From NCBI RefSeq assembly GCF_000378385.1, contig NZ_KB899685.1:1-35327 (forward strand): a stretch of DNA of 35,327 nt, in the 5' to 3' direction. Shown here one piece after another: positions 14,019 to 20,115 of the stretch. A program made the translations under genes and the position numbers. The DNA is from Paenibacillus daejeonensis DSM 15491. GTDB taxonomy: Bacteria; Bacillota; Bacilli; Paenibacillales; Paenibacillaceae. The notes under the pieces are model-generated. The model saw only the letters and a list, made by a program, of their open reading frames with translations. It was not told where the DNA came from and made no database searches. Each line of letters opens with the position of its first letter. Position 1 is the stretch's first letter.

Positions 14019-14456
14019 ATGCAAATCAGACAGGACATATATAAGGTGGACGAGGCGGAAACCCGGGCAGCGGTCGAGAAGTATCTCCTGCAGGCCCGGG
14101 AGTATAGCGTCACGGAGTACATTCCGGAAGAAGCGAGTGTCACTGCTTCCTACAGCAGCATCCCCCGCAGCAACACCAACGTTACCAGTGACCAAACGGG
14201 GGACATAGCCAGCACCAACGTTGATGAACCAGAGCGCCGGCGGCGACATGTTGAACGTGCATTAAAAGCGATAGATCGACTTGGCAAGCGGCATCAGAAC
14301 CTAATTAATATGAGATATATGATGGACGATGACGTGTTGGATATGGATGTAGCGGAGGAGCTAGGTTACACTCCACGCCACTATAGAAGAATTAAATCGG
14401 TGGCCATGTATCGTCTAGCCACCTCTCTCGGGCTACTCGTTCTTAGTGACGAGTAG
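14019..14456 (+). CDS. arpU: ArpU family late transcription regulator
   Basis: The 145-residue protein matches the ArpU family, which controls late gene expression in Firmicute prophages. The N-terminus (YKVDEAETRAAVEKYLLQAREY) is followed by a Ser/Thr/Asn-rich spacer, a basic helix (ERRRRHVERALKAIDRLGKRHQNLINMRYM) and a sigma-region-4-like helix-turn-helix (DMDVAEELGYTPRHYRRIKSVAMYRL, about residues 108-133). ATG 14019 follows a GGTGGGGG site. Four direct TGTCCG boxes and an extended -10 element lie immediately downstream, which is where the family is expected to act. The stop codon lies in the right arm of a strong terminator, so arpU is transcribed separately from the late genes it switches on. 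Confidence 0.88.
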   Translation: MQIRQDIYKVDEAETRAAVEKYLLQAREYSVTEYIPEEASVTASYSSIPRSNTNVTSDQTGDIASTNVDEPERRRRHVERALKAIDRLGKRHQNLINMRYMMDDDVLDMDVAEELGYTPRHYRRIKSVAMYRLATSLGLLVLSDE

Positions 14457-14465
14457 TCTTTTTTT
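14433..14465 (+). terminator. strong intrinsic terminator of arpU
   Basis: CTACTCGT (14433-14440) pairs perfectly with ACGAGTAG (14449-14456) around an 8-base loop, followed by TC and seven T residues. The stem lies within the last codons of arpU and its right arm ends with the stop codon. It insulates arpU from the late promoter that starts 16 bases later. Confidence 0.85.
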
Positions 14466-14480
14466 GCTGAATTGAGAAAA

Positions 14481-14546
14481 TGTCCGCTTTATGTCCGCTT
14501 TATGTCCGCTCAATGTCCGTTGCAGGCCGAAAAACCGTGTTATTAT
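14481..14546 (+). promoter_or_regulatory. late promoter with four ArpU-type boxes
   Basis: TGTCCG occurs at 14481, 14492, 14503 and 14514, exactly 11 bp apart, so all copies face the same side of the helix. Next comes TTGCAG (14520-14525) in the -35 place and an extended -10, TG-T-TATTAT (14538-14546), at a short 15-bp spacing. A poor -35 spacing together with phased boxes is what an activated promoter looks like. Direct control by ArpU is an inference from adjacency and from the family's known role. Confidence 0.72.
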
Positions 14547-14569
14547 GATATTGTCAGACAGGAAGGCAA

Positions 14570-14767
14570 TCAGCCATCCCGCCGAATGTAGAACTGATAT
14601 TGGTTTTTAACATAGTACATCCCGTTAATCCGTACTGCATCCTTGATGTGTCGCTCAATCGGGCCGCCGTAATTTTCCAAACGTTCGCCGTCCCATACCT
14701 CTACTCGATGCTGGAGTAGAAAAGCGTCGTTGAAATCTACTAGTTTCGATAATTTAGAATTATATAT
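14570..14767 (-). pseudogene. small minus-strand gene lacking a normal start codon
   Basis: Read on the minus strand, 65 open codons run from ATA (14765-14767) to TGA (14570-14572). The product looks like a real compact protein: VEVWDGERLENYGGPIE, then AVRINGMYYVKNQYQFYIRRDG. A good ribosome site, AGAGGTG, lies 7 bases before the ATA, where an ATG is expected, and no ATG, GTG or TTG occurs before the conserved part. It is most simply a gene whose ATG has mutated to ATA, though an ATA start cannot be excluded. It is the only minus-strand coding signal in the window and lies across the leader of the late transcript. I do not know the family. Confidence 0.55.
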
Positions 14768-15033
14768 GGGACAGCACCTCTATGAAAAATTTATTCTTGG
14801 AAAGCCATAAGTAGAATTGATAAATTCCAAACTATTATTGCAAAACAAAATGAAGCTAAAGCCCTATTTCGTTTTTTGTTTTCCAAAACTATGTACATAA
14901 ATACAAAAGATAGAACTGGAACTAAGAAAAAGGTTACGTAGGAAGATATTGCAAACAAATCTATTTACCTCCTAACCAATATGTGGTAGACTTCTTTTTG
15001 GTTACATCATATCATGGGAGGGAATTAAAGGGA

Positions 15034-15948
15034 ATGAGAATGGGAAAATTTTTTGTGTCACTGTTGGGGGCTGCATTGTTGTCAGTAAGCATGTCTGTTG
15101 TATCAGCTGCGGAGTCGATTGAGTTAACCGATGTTACAGAGCCTACTCCTAGCGTTGAAACAATGGATGCCTATTTCTTAAATCAAGGTGTGCCTCAAAG
15201 TTATCTTGATGATATGCCAGAAGAGGAAAAGATCGAGCTTTATGAAGTGAAAGCAGTTGTAACTCTTGTCCAAACATCCACTGGTACTGAGGATGAAAAT
15301 GCATCACCGAATTTTCTTCAATCTTACAATGCGGCCTTGAACGCTTCTAAGAGTAGCACTGCTAACACAGCATCAACATGGACTAAAAGCATTGTAGGAT
15401 ATCAAATGCCATACAATACATCTGGTATTAATAAATTCAGACTTACATTTAACTGGACATGGAATCAAGCTCCTACTTTCACACTTACTGATAAGTTTGG
15501 AATGGCATGGACACATGGTCTTGTAGCATTGGATGATACTGCAAAACTCAGATATACTGCATCTGGAACTAATAACATGTACAATACTATCTGTTCTAAA
15601 CGACTAGTGGATGCTACTACGAATGACGGGTATAAGCCAGGGGAAGGGATTGGTTGGAAATATGATATCAAATCGTCTTTCCCTGATCCTACAATAACTG
15701 GCCAATGTTTTGTAAATAAACATGTAGGGTATGGACAAGTTGATGTTTTAGCGGAGCATCCTAACAACGGAGCAAATAGAGTAACAGGTCTTTCTGGAAC
15801 TTATTTTCACAAGTGGGGAGGAGTTAATGGCACATTGGATTTTAATAATGGTCCGGGTGTAAGCATATCTTGGTCGTCCCAGTATAATAGATTTGAAGAT
15901 GCTATTGGTGTTATGCATTGGAAAAATTCAAATCTCTGGGAAGCGTAA
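15034..15948 (+). CDS. secreted protein of unknown function (prophage cargo)
   Basis: The 304-residue product has a signal peptide: MRMGKFF, a hydrophobic core (VSLLGAALLSVSMSVV) and a likely cut after SAA near residue 25. The mature part begins with an acidic segment (SYLDDMPEEEKIELYEVK), then a Thr/Ser/Asn-rich beta-type domain with many Trp and Tyr and two Cys (CSKR, GQCFVN) that could form a disulfide. It is A/T-rich (22 G/C in 60 bases at 15361-15420), unlike the flanking phage genes, and has its own strong terminator, so it is probably an acquired lysogenic-conversion gene. ATG 15034 is 11 bases after GGGAGGG; an ATG at 15040 also fits. The extracellular role is unknown. Confidence 0.78.
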   Translation: MRMGKFFVSLLGAALLSVSMSVVSAAESIELTDVTEPTPSVETMDAYFLNQGVPQSYLDDMPEEEKIELYEVKAVVTLVQTSTGTEDENASPNFLQSYNAALNASKSSTANTASTWTKSIVGYQMPYNTSGINKFRLTFNWTWNQAPTFTLTDKFGMAWTHGLVALDDTAKLRYTASGTNNMYNTICSKRLVDATTNDGYKPGEGIGWKYDIKSSFPDPTITGQCFVNKHVGYGQVDVLAEHPNNGANRVTGLSGTYFHKWGGVNGTLDFNNGPGVSISWSSQYNRFEDAIGVMHWKNSNLWEA

Positions 15949-15962
15949 ATAGAATATCCTTG

Positions 15963-15989
15963 AAAGCATCCTTACGGGTGCTTTTTTTT
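15963..15989 (+). terminator. intrinsic terminator after the secreted protein gene
   Basis: AAAGCATCC (15963-15971) pairs with GGGTGCTTT (15976-15984) with one G-T pair and a TTAC loop, and the T-run continues to 15989. It is the best-formed terminator between the late promoter and the packaging genes. Confidence 0.85.
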
Positions 15990-16029
15990 ATTGATATAAA
16001 TCCAACTTAATTATAGGAGCTGAATCATT

Positions 16030-17316
16030 ATGCGTATAGTGACCATCCCCATTGAGCAGATCAACTCTGCAGCTTATCACCCGCGCGTAGACCTGCAGCC
16101 TGGAGATCCGGAGTATGAGCAGCTGCGTGAGAGTATTGAGGCTTTTGGCTATGTCGCACCGATAGTTTGGAATGAGCGTACCGGGAACATGGTCGGCGGG
16201 CATCAACGATTGAAGATCCTGCGTAATCGTGGGGACACAGAGGTGACCGTCTCAGTCGTGGCGCTGGATGATCGCCAGGAGCAGCTGCTCAACCTGGCAC
16301 TCAACAAGGTCGAAGGGCGATGGGACGATGAGGCGCTGGCCACTTTGCTGCAGGAGCTCAGCGCAGAAGGTGGCGGCCTGGAGCTGACCGGCTTTAGCGC
16401 GGAAGAAGCTGCCGAGGCGCTCAGTGTACTTGGCCAGGATATCCAGATTGAGGATCCGGTAATTGAGGATGATTTCGACGTGCAGCGTGCGCTCGACAAC
16501 ATCAAGCAGCCCGAGACACAACTCGGCGACGTCTGGCAACTCGGCCGGCATCGGCTCGTTTGTGGCGATGCTACCAAGGAGGAAGATGTCGCGTTTCTCA
16601 TGGTCGGCGCCAGGGCGGCGCTGGTTGTCACAGACCCGCCGTACAACGTCGCAATTGAGAGTGATTCGGAGCGCTTGGCGGCCGATGGTCGGGGTAAGAT
16701 TATGAACGACAACATGGGCAAACAAGAGTTCAAGGATTTCCTGCATGCGATCTTCGAACGGTACGCCAGCATCATGATGCCGACCGCGGCCATCTATGTT
16801 TTCCATCCAACCTCTTATCAGCGAGAGTTTGAAAATGCCATGAACGATGCCGGCATTGTGAGCCGTAGCCATTGTGTTTGGGTAAAGAATGCATTTTCCT
16901 TCGGCTGGTCTCAGTACCGCTGGCAGCATGAGCCGGTCTTCTATGCCCATATTCGCGGTAAGTCGCCCGCCTGGTATGGCGATCGCCGGCAATCGACGGT
17001 ATGGCGCTCCGGGCTGGATGAGCCCGAGCCATCGACGGTGTGGGAAGTGTCCCGCGGGAACGTCAATGCGTATGTACATCCCACGCAGAAGCCGCTGCCG
17101 TTGCTGGCCATTCCGATCGGTAACAGCAGCCAGAAGGATGATGTAATCGTGGATTTTTTCGGAGGCTCCGGATCTACACTGATGACGTGTGACCAGATGG
17201 GCCGGGAATGCCGGCTTCTCGAGCTGGATCCGCGCTTCTGTGACGTTATCAAGGAGCGATTCGCCCAGGCGACCGGTACCGAGCCGGTCCTGCTTCACAG
17301 AGTTCCCGAGCAATAA
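16030..17316 (+). CDS. ParB-like domain fused to DNA methyltransferase
   Basis: The first ~110 residues are a ParB/Srx-type domain (IEQINSAAYHPR.., GYVAPIVWNERTGNMVGGHQRLKIL). The rest is an amino-methyltransferase with the catalytic DPPY at residues 202-205 (VVTDPPYNVAI) and the SAM-binding VDFFGGSGST at about 375-383. DPPY before the SAM loop is the beta-class order, so N6-adenine or N4-cytosine methylation is expected. Such fusions are common next to phage packaging genes and are thought to protect phage DNA from restriction or to mark it for packaging; no partner restriction enzyme is present. An A-tract hairpin follows the stop. Confidence 0.9.
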   Translation: MRIVTIPIEQINSAAYHPRVDLQPGDPEYEQLRESIEAFGYVAPIVWNERTGNMVGGHQRLKILRNRGDTEVTVSVVALDDRQEQLLNLALNKVEGRWDDEALATLLQELSAEGGGLELTGFSAEEAAEALSVLGQDIQIEDPVIEDDFDVQRALDNIKQPETQLGDVWQLGRHRLVCGDATKEEDVAFLMVGARAALVVTDPPYNVAIESDSERLAADGRGKIMNDNMGKQEFKDFLHAIFERYASIMMPTAAIYVFHPTSYQREFENAMNDAGIVSRSHCVWVKNAFSFGWSQYRWQHEPVFYAHIRGKSPAWYGDRRQSTVWRSGLDEPEPSTVWEVSRGNVNAYVHPTQKPLPLLAIPIGNSSQKDDVIVDFFGGSGSTLMTCDQMGRECRLLELDPRFCDVIKERFAQATGTEPVLLHRVPEQ

Positions 17317-17342
17317 AAAAGAGAGGCGCTCGAACGCCTCTC
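17315..17342 (-). terminator. A-tract hairpin after the methyltransferase gene
   Basis: The TAA stop continues into six A residues, then GAGAGGCG (17321-17328) pairs with CGCCTCTC (17335-17342) around CTCGAA. Five C residues overlap or follow the right arm, not T, so it is terminator-like only on the minus strand. It has the same design as the element at 13925-13965. Confidence 0.5.
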
Positions 17343-17448
17343 CCCCTAACCAGGTTGCCCCGGCTGAGATAGCGGCCCGCCGTGCACGGCTTTTTGCAGA
17401 TATCCGCTATCTCGTTTTCCATCATAATGGAAAGTCGAGGTAACCACA

Positions 17449-17661
17449 ATGGGAACAAAAAATGAAGATTTATTGACGCAACATGAAATAGAGGTCATTA
17501 ACGGCATTTTAGATTCCAAGGAACAGTATCGAAAAATCGTGAAGGCAGCCATTACTCGTTGGGTTCGGGATTTCCAAGAGAACCGCATCGAAATCAACAC
17601 GGTCGACGATCTCCGCAAGCTCATCGAGCTGGACATTGAGCTGCAGAAGGATGATCTATAA
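17449..17661 (+). CDS. small phage protein of unknown function (70 aa)
   Basis: A 70-residue acidic, helical protein with ATG 17449 and a GAGGTAA site upstream. It contains KAAITRWVRDFQENRIEINTVDDLRKLIELD. The spacing of hydrophobic residues suggests two or three amphipathic helices. It lies between the methyltransferase and the small terminase-like gene, a place where small packaging accessories are common. No family is recognised. The 106 bases before it hold only the A-tract hairpin and a leader. Confidence 0.65.
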   Translation: MGTKNEDLLTQHEIEVINGILDSKEQYRKIVKAAITRWVRDFQENRIEINTVDDLRKLIELDIELQKDDL

Positions 17662-17679
17662 CCGCTGGGAGGTGGCAGA

Positions 17680-18204
17680 TTGAACAACACGACTGAAACA
17701 CCCACCAACACTAGACCGCGGCGAGGTCCGCCATTGGGTAGCCGGAACGCCCTGGGCAACCGTGGTGGCAGAGGTGGCCCTGTCGGGAACAAGCACGCGC
17801 TGCGAACAGGAGAGCATGAGGCTATCTGGTTTGACACCCTTGATCCGGATGAGCTGGAGTTGCTCACCGACATGGCCACGGATCCACTCCAGCTGGTCGA
17901 GGAGTCAATTGTCCTGTTCACGGTTCGTGAGCGTCGGATGATGCAGCGTGTCAAACGAGCATCTGATGGCCTTTCGGACAATCAGCGTCGCGTGCTGCAG
18001 GAGCTCCGGACGGTTAGGAATGCAATTCCCCGAGCTGATGGCACTAGCAAGGCTACAATCGTAAGCCGCGAAGCCCTAGTAACCACGTCCATCGAGGAAA
18101 CGTCATTTCGACGCATCGAGGACGTGATTCGACTTGAAGAGGCGCTGACCCGCATTCAGGAGAAAAAGCTTAAGGCAATCGAACTGAAAAGTCGTTTGCT
18201 GTGA
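17680..18204 (+). CDS. PBSX/YqaS-type terminase small subunit-like protein
   Basis: The 174-residue protein begins with the Gly/Asn/Arg-rich signature of YqaS and XtmA-like small terminases: GPPLGSRNALGNRGGRGGPVGNKHALRTGEH (split here as PPLGSRNALGN and GGPVGNKHALRTGEH, residues 16-45). Helical segments follow, including a basic coiled C-terminus. These subunits recognise packaging sites and normally lie directly before their large subunit. Here no matching large subunit follows: a TIR gene, a cos site and a lambda-type Nu1/A pair come next, so this gene may be a leftover from a replaced packaging module or have a changed job. The TTG start at 17680 has GGGAGGTGG before it. Confidence 0.78.
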   Translation: MNNTTETPTNTRPRRGPPLGSRNALGNRGGRGGPVGNKHALRTGEHEAIWFDTLDPDELELLTDMATDPLQLVEESIVLFTVRERRMMQRVKRASDGLSDNQRRVLQELRTVRNAIPRADGTSKATIVSREALVTTSIEETSFRRIEDVIRLEEALTRIQEKKLKAIELKSRLL

Positions 18205-18232
18205 ATTTTAAAAATCCCCCTCATATATCATA

Positions 18233-18261
18233 TTGTTGAAATATGGTAATCAGTGTATTAT
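18233..18261 (+). promoter_or_regulatory. sigma-A-type promoter of the TIR gene
   Basis: TTGTTG (18233-18238) and TATTAT (18256-18261) are separated by exactly 17 bp in an A/T-rich gap of 78 bases. It would give the TIR gene expression that does not depend on the late promoter, as expected for a cargo gene active in the lysogen. No operator is evident. Confidence 0.6.
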
Positions 18262-18282
18262 TGGGTTGGGGGGAGATGAGAC

Positions 18283-19062
18283 TTGAAAATCTTTATAAGC
18301 TGGTCAGGTGGAAGGAGTAAAGCGGTTGGTGACTTGTTAGATTCATGGCTTCAATGCGTGATACAGGCAATTGATCCATGGATGTCTACTAAGGATATCG
18401 ATCGGGGAGCTATTTGGTTTTCAGAAATCAATAACCAGCTCAAGGACACAAGTGTGGGTATAGTCATTCTGACGAAAGAAAATAAGGAAAGACCATGGAT
18501 TATGTTTGAAGCAGGGGCACTAGCAAAAGGACTTGCTACAAGTAGGATAATCGTCCTTTTAGTTGATCTTGAAAATAAAGACGTTAGAGATCCGTTGGCT
18601 CAATTTAATCTTACAGAACCAAATCGAGATGGAATGTGGCAACTGGTGAGAACTTTGAATGCTTCATTACAAGATAAAGCTTTAAAAGAAAAAGTGCTCG
18701 AGCAAGTTTTCGATACCTATTGGCCACAATTCGAGACTAGTTTCTCTGAAATTCTTAATAATACTCCTGAGAATGCACCTTCTGAGCCGATTAGTTCAAC
18801 TGATGATGTTCTTAATGAACTTCTCATGTATACACGCAATATTAATTTAAGACTCAATGACCTCGAGAAGGAACGTACTATAGATTCGAACACATACAAC
18901 TATCTGAATGCAAGCGATCTCGTCAAGATGGTGTCTGAGAAATTTCCAGAAGGATTTGATGATATCACACTTGAAAAAATCAGAAAAAGTATGAATAAGG
19001 ATAATAAGAAAATTAGTAGTTCTCCGTACAAATTACAGAATACGCACGTGAACAGAGTTTAG
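18283..19062 (+). CDS. TIR-domain protein, candidate NADase defence effector
   Basis: The 259-residue protein has an N-terminal TIR domain (about residues 1-140). KIFISWSGGRSKAVGDLLDSWL is the first strand and helix, DIDRGAIWFSEINNQL the next block, and GIVILTKENKERPWIMFEAGAL ends with W72-x3-E76, where TIR NADases keep their catalytic Glu. Residues 95-115 form the later LVDLENKDV strand region. A linker and a charged helix (about 160-195) lead to a small C-terminal part, perhaps for sensing or oligomerisation; no STALD, SAVED or NB-ARC domain is seen. TIR proteins in Thoeris and related systems degrade or cyclise NAD after infection. No partner gene is adjacent. The gene is A/T-rich (22 G/C in 60 at 18541-18600), begins with TTG after GGGGGAG, and has its own promoter and terminators. 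Confidence 0.8.
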   Translation: MKIFISWSGGRSKAVGDLLDSWLQCVIQAIDPWMSTKDIDRGAIWFSEINNQLKDTSVGIVILTKENKERPWIMFEAGALAKGLATSRIIVLLVDLENKDVRDPLAQFNLTEPNRDGMWQLVRTLNASLQDKALKEKVLEQVFDTYWPQFETSFSEILNNTPENAPSEPISSTDDVLNELLMYTRNINLRLNDLEKERTIDSNTYNYLNASDLVKMVSEKFPEGFDDITLEKIRKSMNKDNKKISSSPYKLQNTHVNRV

Positions 19063-19249
19063 AATTGTTTATCTGGTTGTGAAAAATTAAAAAAAACAGA
19101 GCTATGTCACGATTTATTGAATGAAAAGCTGTATTTCAAGACTTGGCAAACTATCAAGGGCATCTGTATAATGCATTTATCACTTCTATGCTCTTTAGTT
19201 ACTAAGTACATGGCCTTTAACTAACATACGAGCTCAGCGAGAGACTTTT

Positions 19250-19279
19250 ACACGGAGCGCTAGCGTCCCGTGTGCTTTT
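19250..19279 (+). terminator. first terminator downstream of the TIR gene
   Basis: ACACGG (19250-19255) pairs with CCGTGT (19268-19273). The intervening AGCGCT/AGCGTC allows a few more inner pairs across a mismatch, and GCTTTT follows. It is of moderate strength. The 187 bases between the TIR stop and this hairpin hold nothing I can name. Confidence 0.55.
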
Positions 19280-19369
19280 ACGGGTTATCCGGTTTTCAAG
19301 TGTTTCATTCAGTTTAACGGGGTTCAGATAGTAGTAGCAGCATGTTTGATTCGAAATATCTCATACGAC

Positions 19370-19404
19370 GAGCGTCACTCATTTTCCTGGGTGGCGCTCT
19401 TTTT
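19370..19404 (+). terminator. second terminator downstream of the TIR gene
   Basis: GAGCGTCAC (19370-19378) pairs with GTGGCGCTC (19391-19399) with one G-T pair and a 12-base loop, followed by five T residues. An outer ACGACG/CGTCGT pair is also possible before a second T-run. Together with the previous hairpin it closes the TIR unit. Confidence 0.65.
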
Positions 19405-19457
19405 GTCGGCGTCGTTTTTTCTGGCTCCGCGAAAGAAGAAGGAGTTACATAGGGGAG

Positions 19458-19727
19458 GTGTTTTCGATTTCGAATTTGGATTTCAAATCTCATGCCAAGA
19501 ATGAACTGCTTCGATTGTATTATTCGATTTTGGCTTTTCATTTTGTAAAGCGTGCGAGGAAGTATCTGCATCGTGATATGAAACTCTGTATTGCATACCT
19601 GCAGCTATCCCATATTTACAGCCTGAAGGAGAATGGCATTCCTTCTTTCTTCGATAAAGGTAAGCCTGTCAAAGATGAAGGGAGAGATTCGAATGGCCAT
19701 GAAGCGACGCCTACCAATCCTCCATAG
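19458..19727 (+). CDS. small helical protein of unknown function upstream of cos
   Basis: An open frame of up to 89 residues. Its centre is protein-like and helical (LLRLYYSILAFHFVKRARKYL, then MKLCIAYLQLSHIYSLKENG), with a hydrophilic end. The start is unclear: GTG 19458 sits inside a GGGGAGGTG ribosome site, ATT 19467 has ideal spacing from that site but is a rare start, and TTG 19476 is far from it. It follows the TIR terminators by about 50 bases. I do not recognise the family. A short membrane-associated helix is possible. Confidence 0.45.
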   Translation: MFSISNLDFKSHAKNELLRLYYSILAFHFVKRARKYLHRDMKLCIAYLQLSHIYSLKENGIPSFFDKGKPVKDEGRDSNGHEATPTNPP

Positions 19728-19980
19728 GTCTGGAATACATCGAGCTTTAGGACAGAGTCATACGTTGAGAGCTGGTCTGTCTACCCTGGATCGCCTGCAG
19801 CCTGTCGTACATCATTGCGTTGGGCCTGTGAGTGCTGAGGAGAAAGCTGCTGTCATGAGTCGGCTGATAACCTTCGAGAGGCAGGAGAGAGGGCTGGAGG
19901 GCGTGTCGAATTGTGTCATTGCGGGTCCTTCTGGGGGTCGAGCGGGCCCACGGGTGCTGGCGACCCCGAAATCGCGTTAG
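19693..19980 (+). CDS. uncertain ORF running into the cos region (95 aa)
   Basis: ATG 19693 has a good AGGGAGAG site 7 bases upstream, and the frame stays open for 95 codons. The product is basic, and one part (AEEKAAVMSRLITFERQERGLE) looks like a genuine helix. The last 20 residues are translated from the cos signal (GPSGGRAGP..) and have no protein-like character. Either a real small gene ends in cos or the frame is open by chance. The second view is somewhat more likely. Confidence 0.33.
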   Translation: MAMKRRLPILHRSGIHRALGQSHTLRAGLSTLDRLQPVVHHCVGPVSAEEKAAVMSRLITFERQERGLEGVSNCVIAGPSGGRAGPRVLATPKSR

Positions 19981-20005
19981 TTTTGATTTCTGAAAAAAAC
20001 TTCCG
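19923..20005 (+). other. lambda-type cos site (cosQ-like and cosN-like elements)
   Basis: GGGTCCT at 19923-19929 is identical to the lambda cosQ core, and the flanking TGCGGGTCCTT (19920-19930) matches the lambda right end over 11 bases. The block TGCTGGCGACCC at 19955-19966 resembles the 12-base lambda cohesive end GGGCGGCGACCT. The distance from cosQ to it is within 2 bases of lambda. Beyond, TGAAAAAAACTTCCG (19991-20005) recalls the lambda sequence TGAAAATTTTCCGG at the same place. The Nu1-like gene starts about 150 bases downstream, as in lambda. The rest of the gap to 20115 is A/T-rich and could hold terminase-binding sites, with CGGAAAAATCGGA-like repeats near 20089-20101. Confidence 0.75.
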
Positions 20006-20115
20006 ATTCCTATCACAGATCGTCTTTATCGGCGATTTAATTGCATTCCTTCAATAGAAGTAAAAAACGGCGCTAGGGCTAGGAAAACGGAAAAATCGGA
20101 ACTGAGGTAGGAGTT

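Noticed and set aside
14985-15014. TAGACT/TATCAT pair with 17-bp spacing as promoter of the secreted protein gene
   Set aside because: Transcription would start within or after the GGGAGGG ribosome site, leaving no usable leader. The true promoter was not identified.
16252-17313. Minus-strand open frame of 353 codons opposite the methyltransferase
   Set aside because: The + strand has DPPY, the SAM loop and ParB motifs in one frame; the minus frame has no recognisable domain or ribosome site.
19342-19452. 36-codon ORF with a hydrophobic stretch, a possible small membrane protein
   Set aside because: Most of it is the 19370-19404 terminator and its T-rich flanks, which produce Leu/Phe/Val codons by chance. 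It has no ribosome site.
19314-19571. Minus-strand frame of 85 codons upstream of cos
   Set aside because: It spans the terminator and has a Met/Arg/Pro-rich, non-protein-like translation, with no ribosome site.
19747-20016. Minus-strand frame of 89 codons across cos
   Set aside because: It covers the cos signal on the opposite strand and shows no motif or ribosome site.
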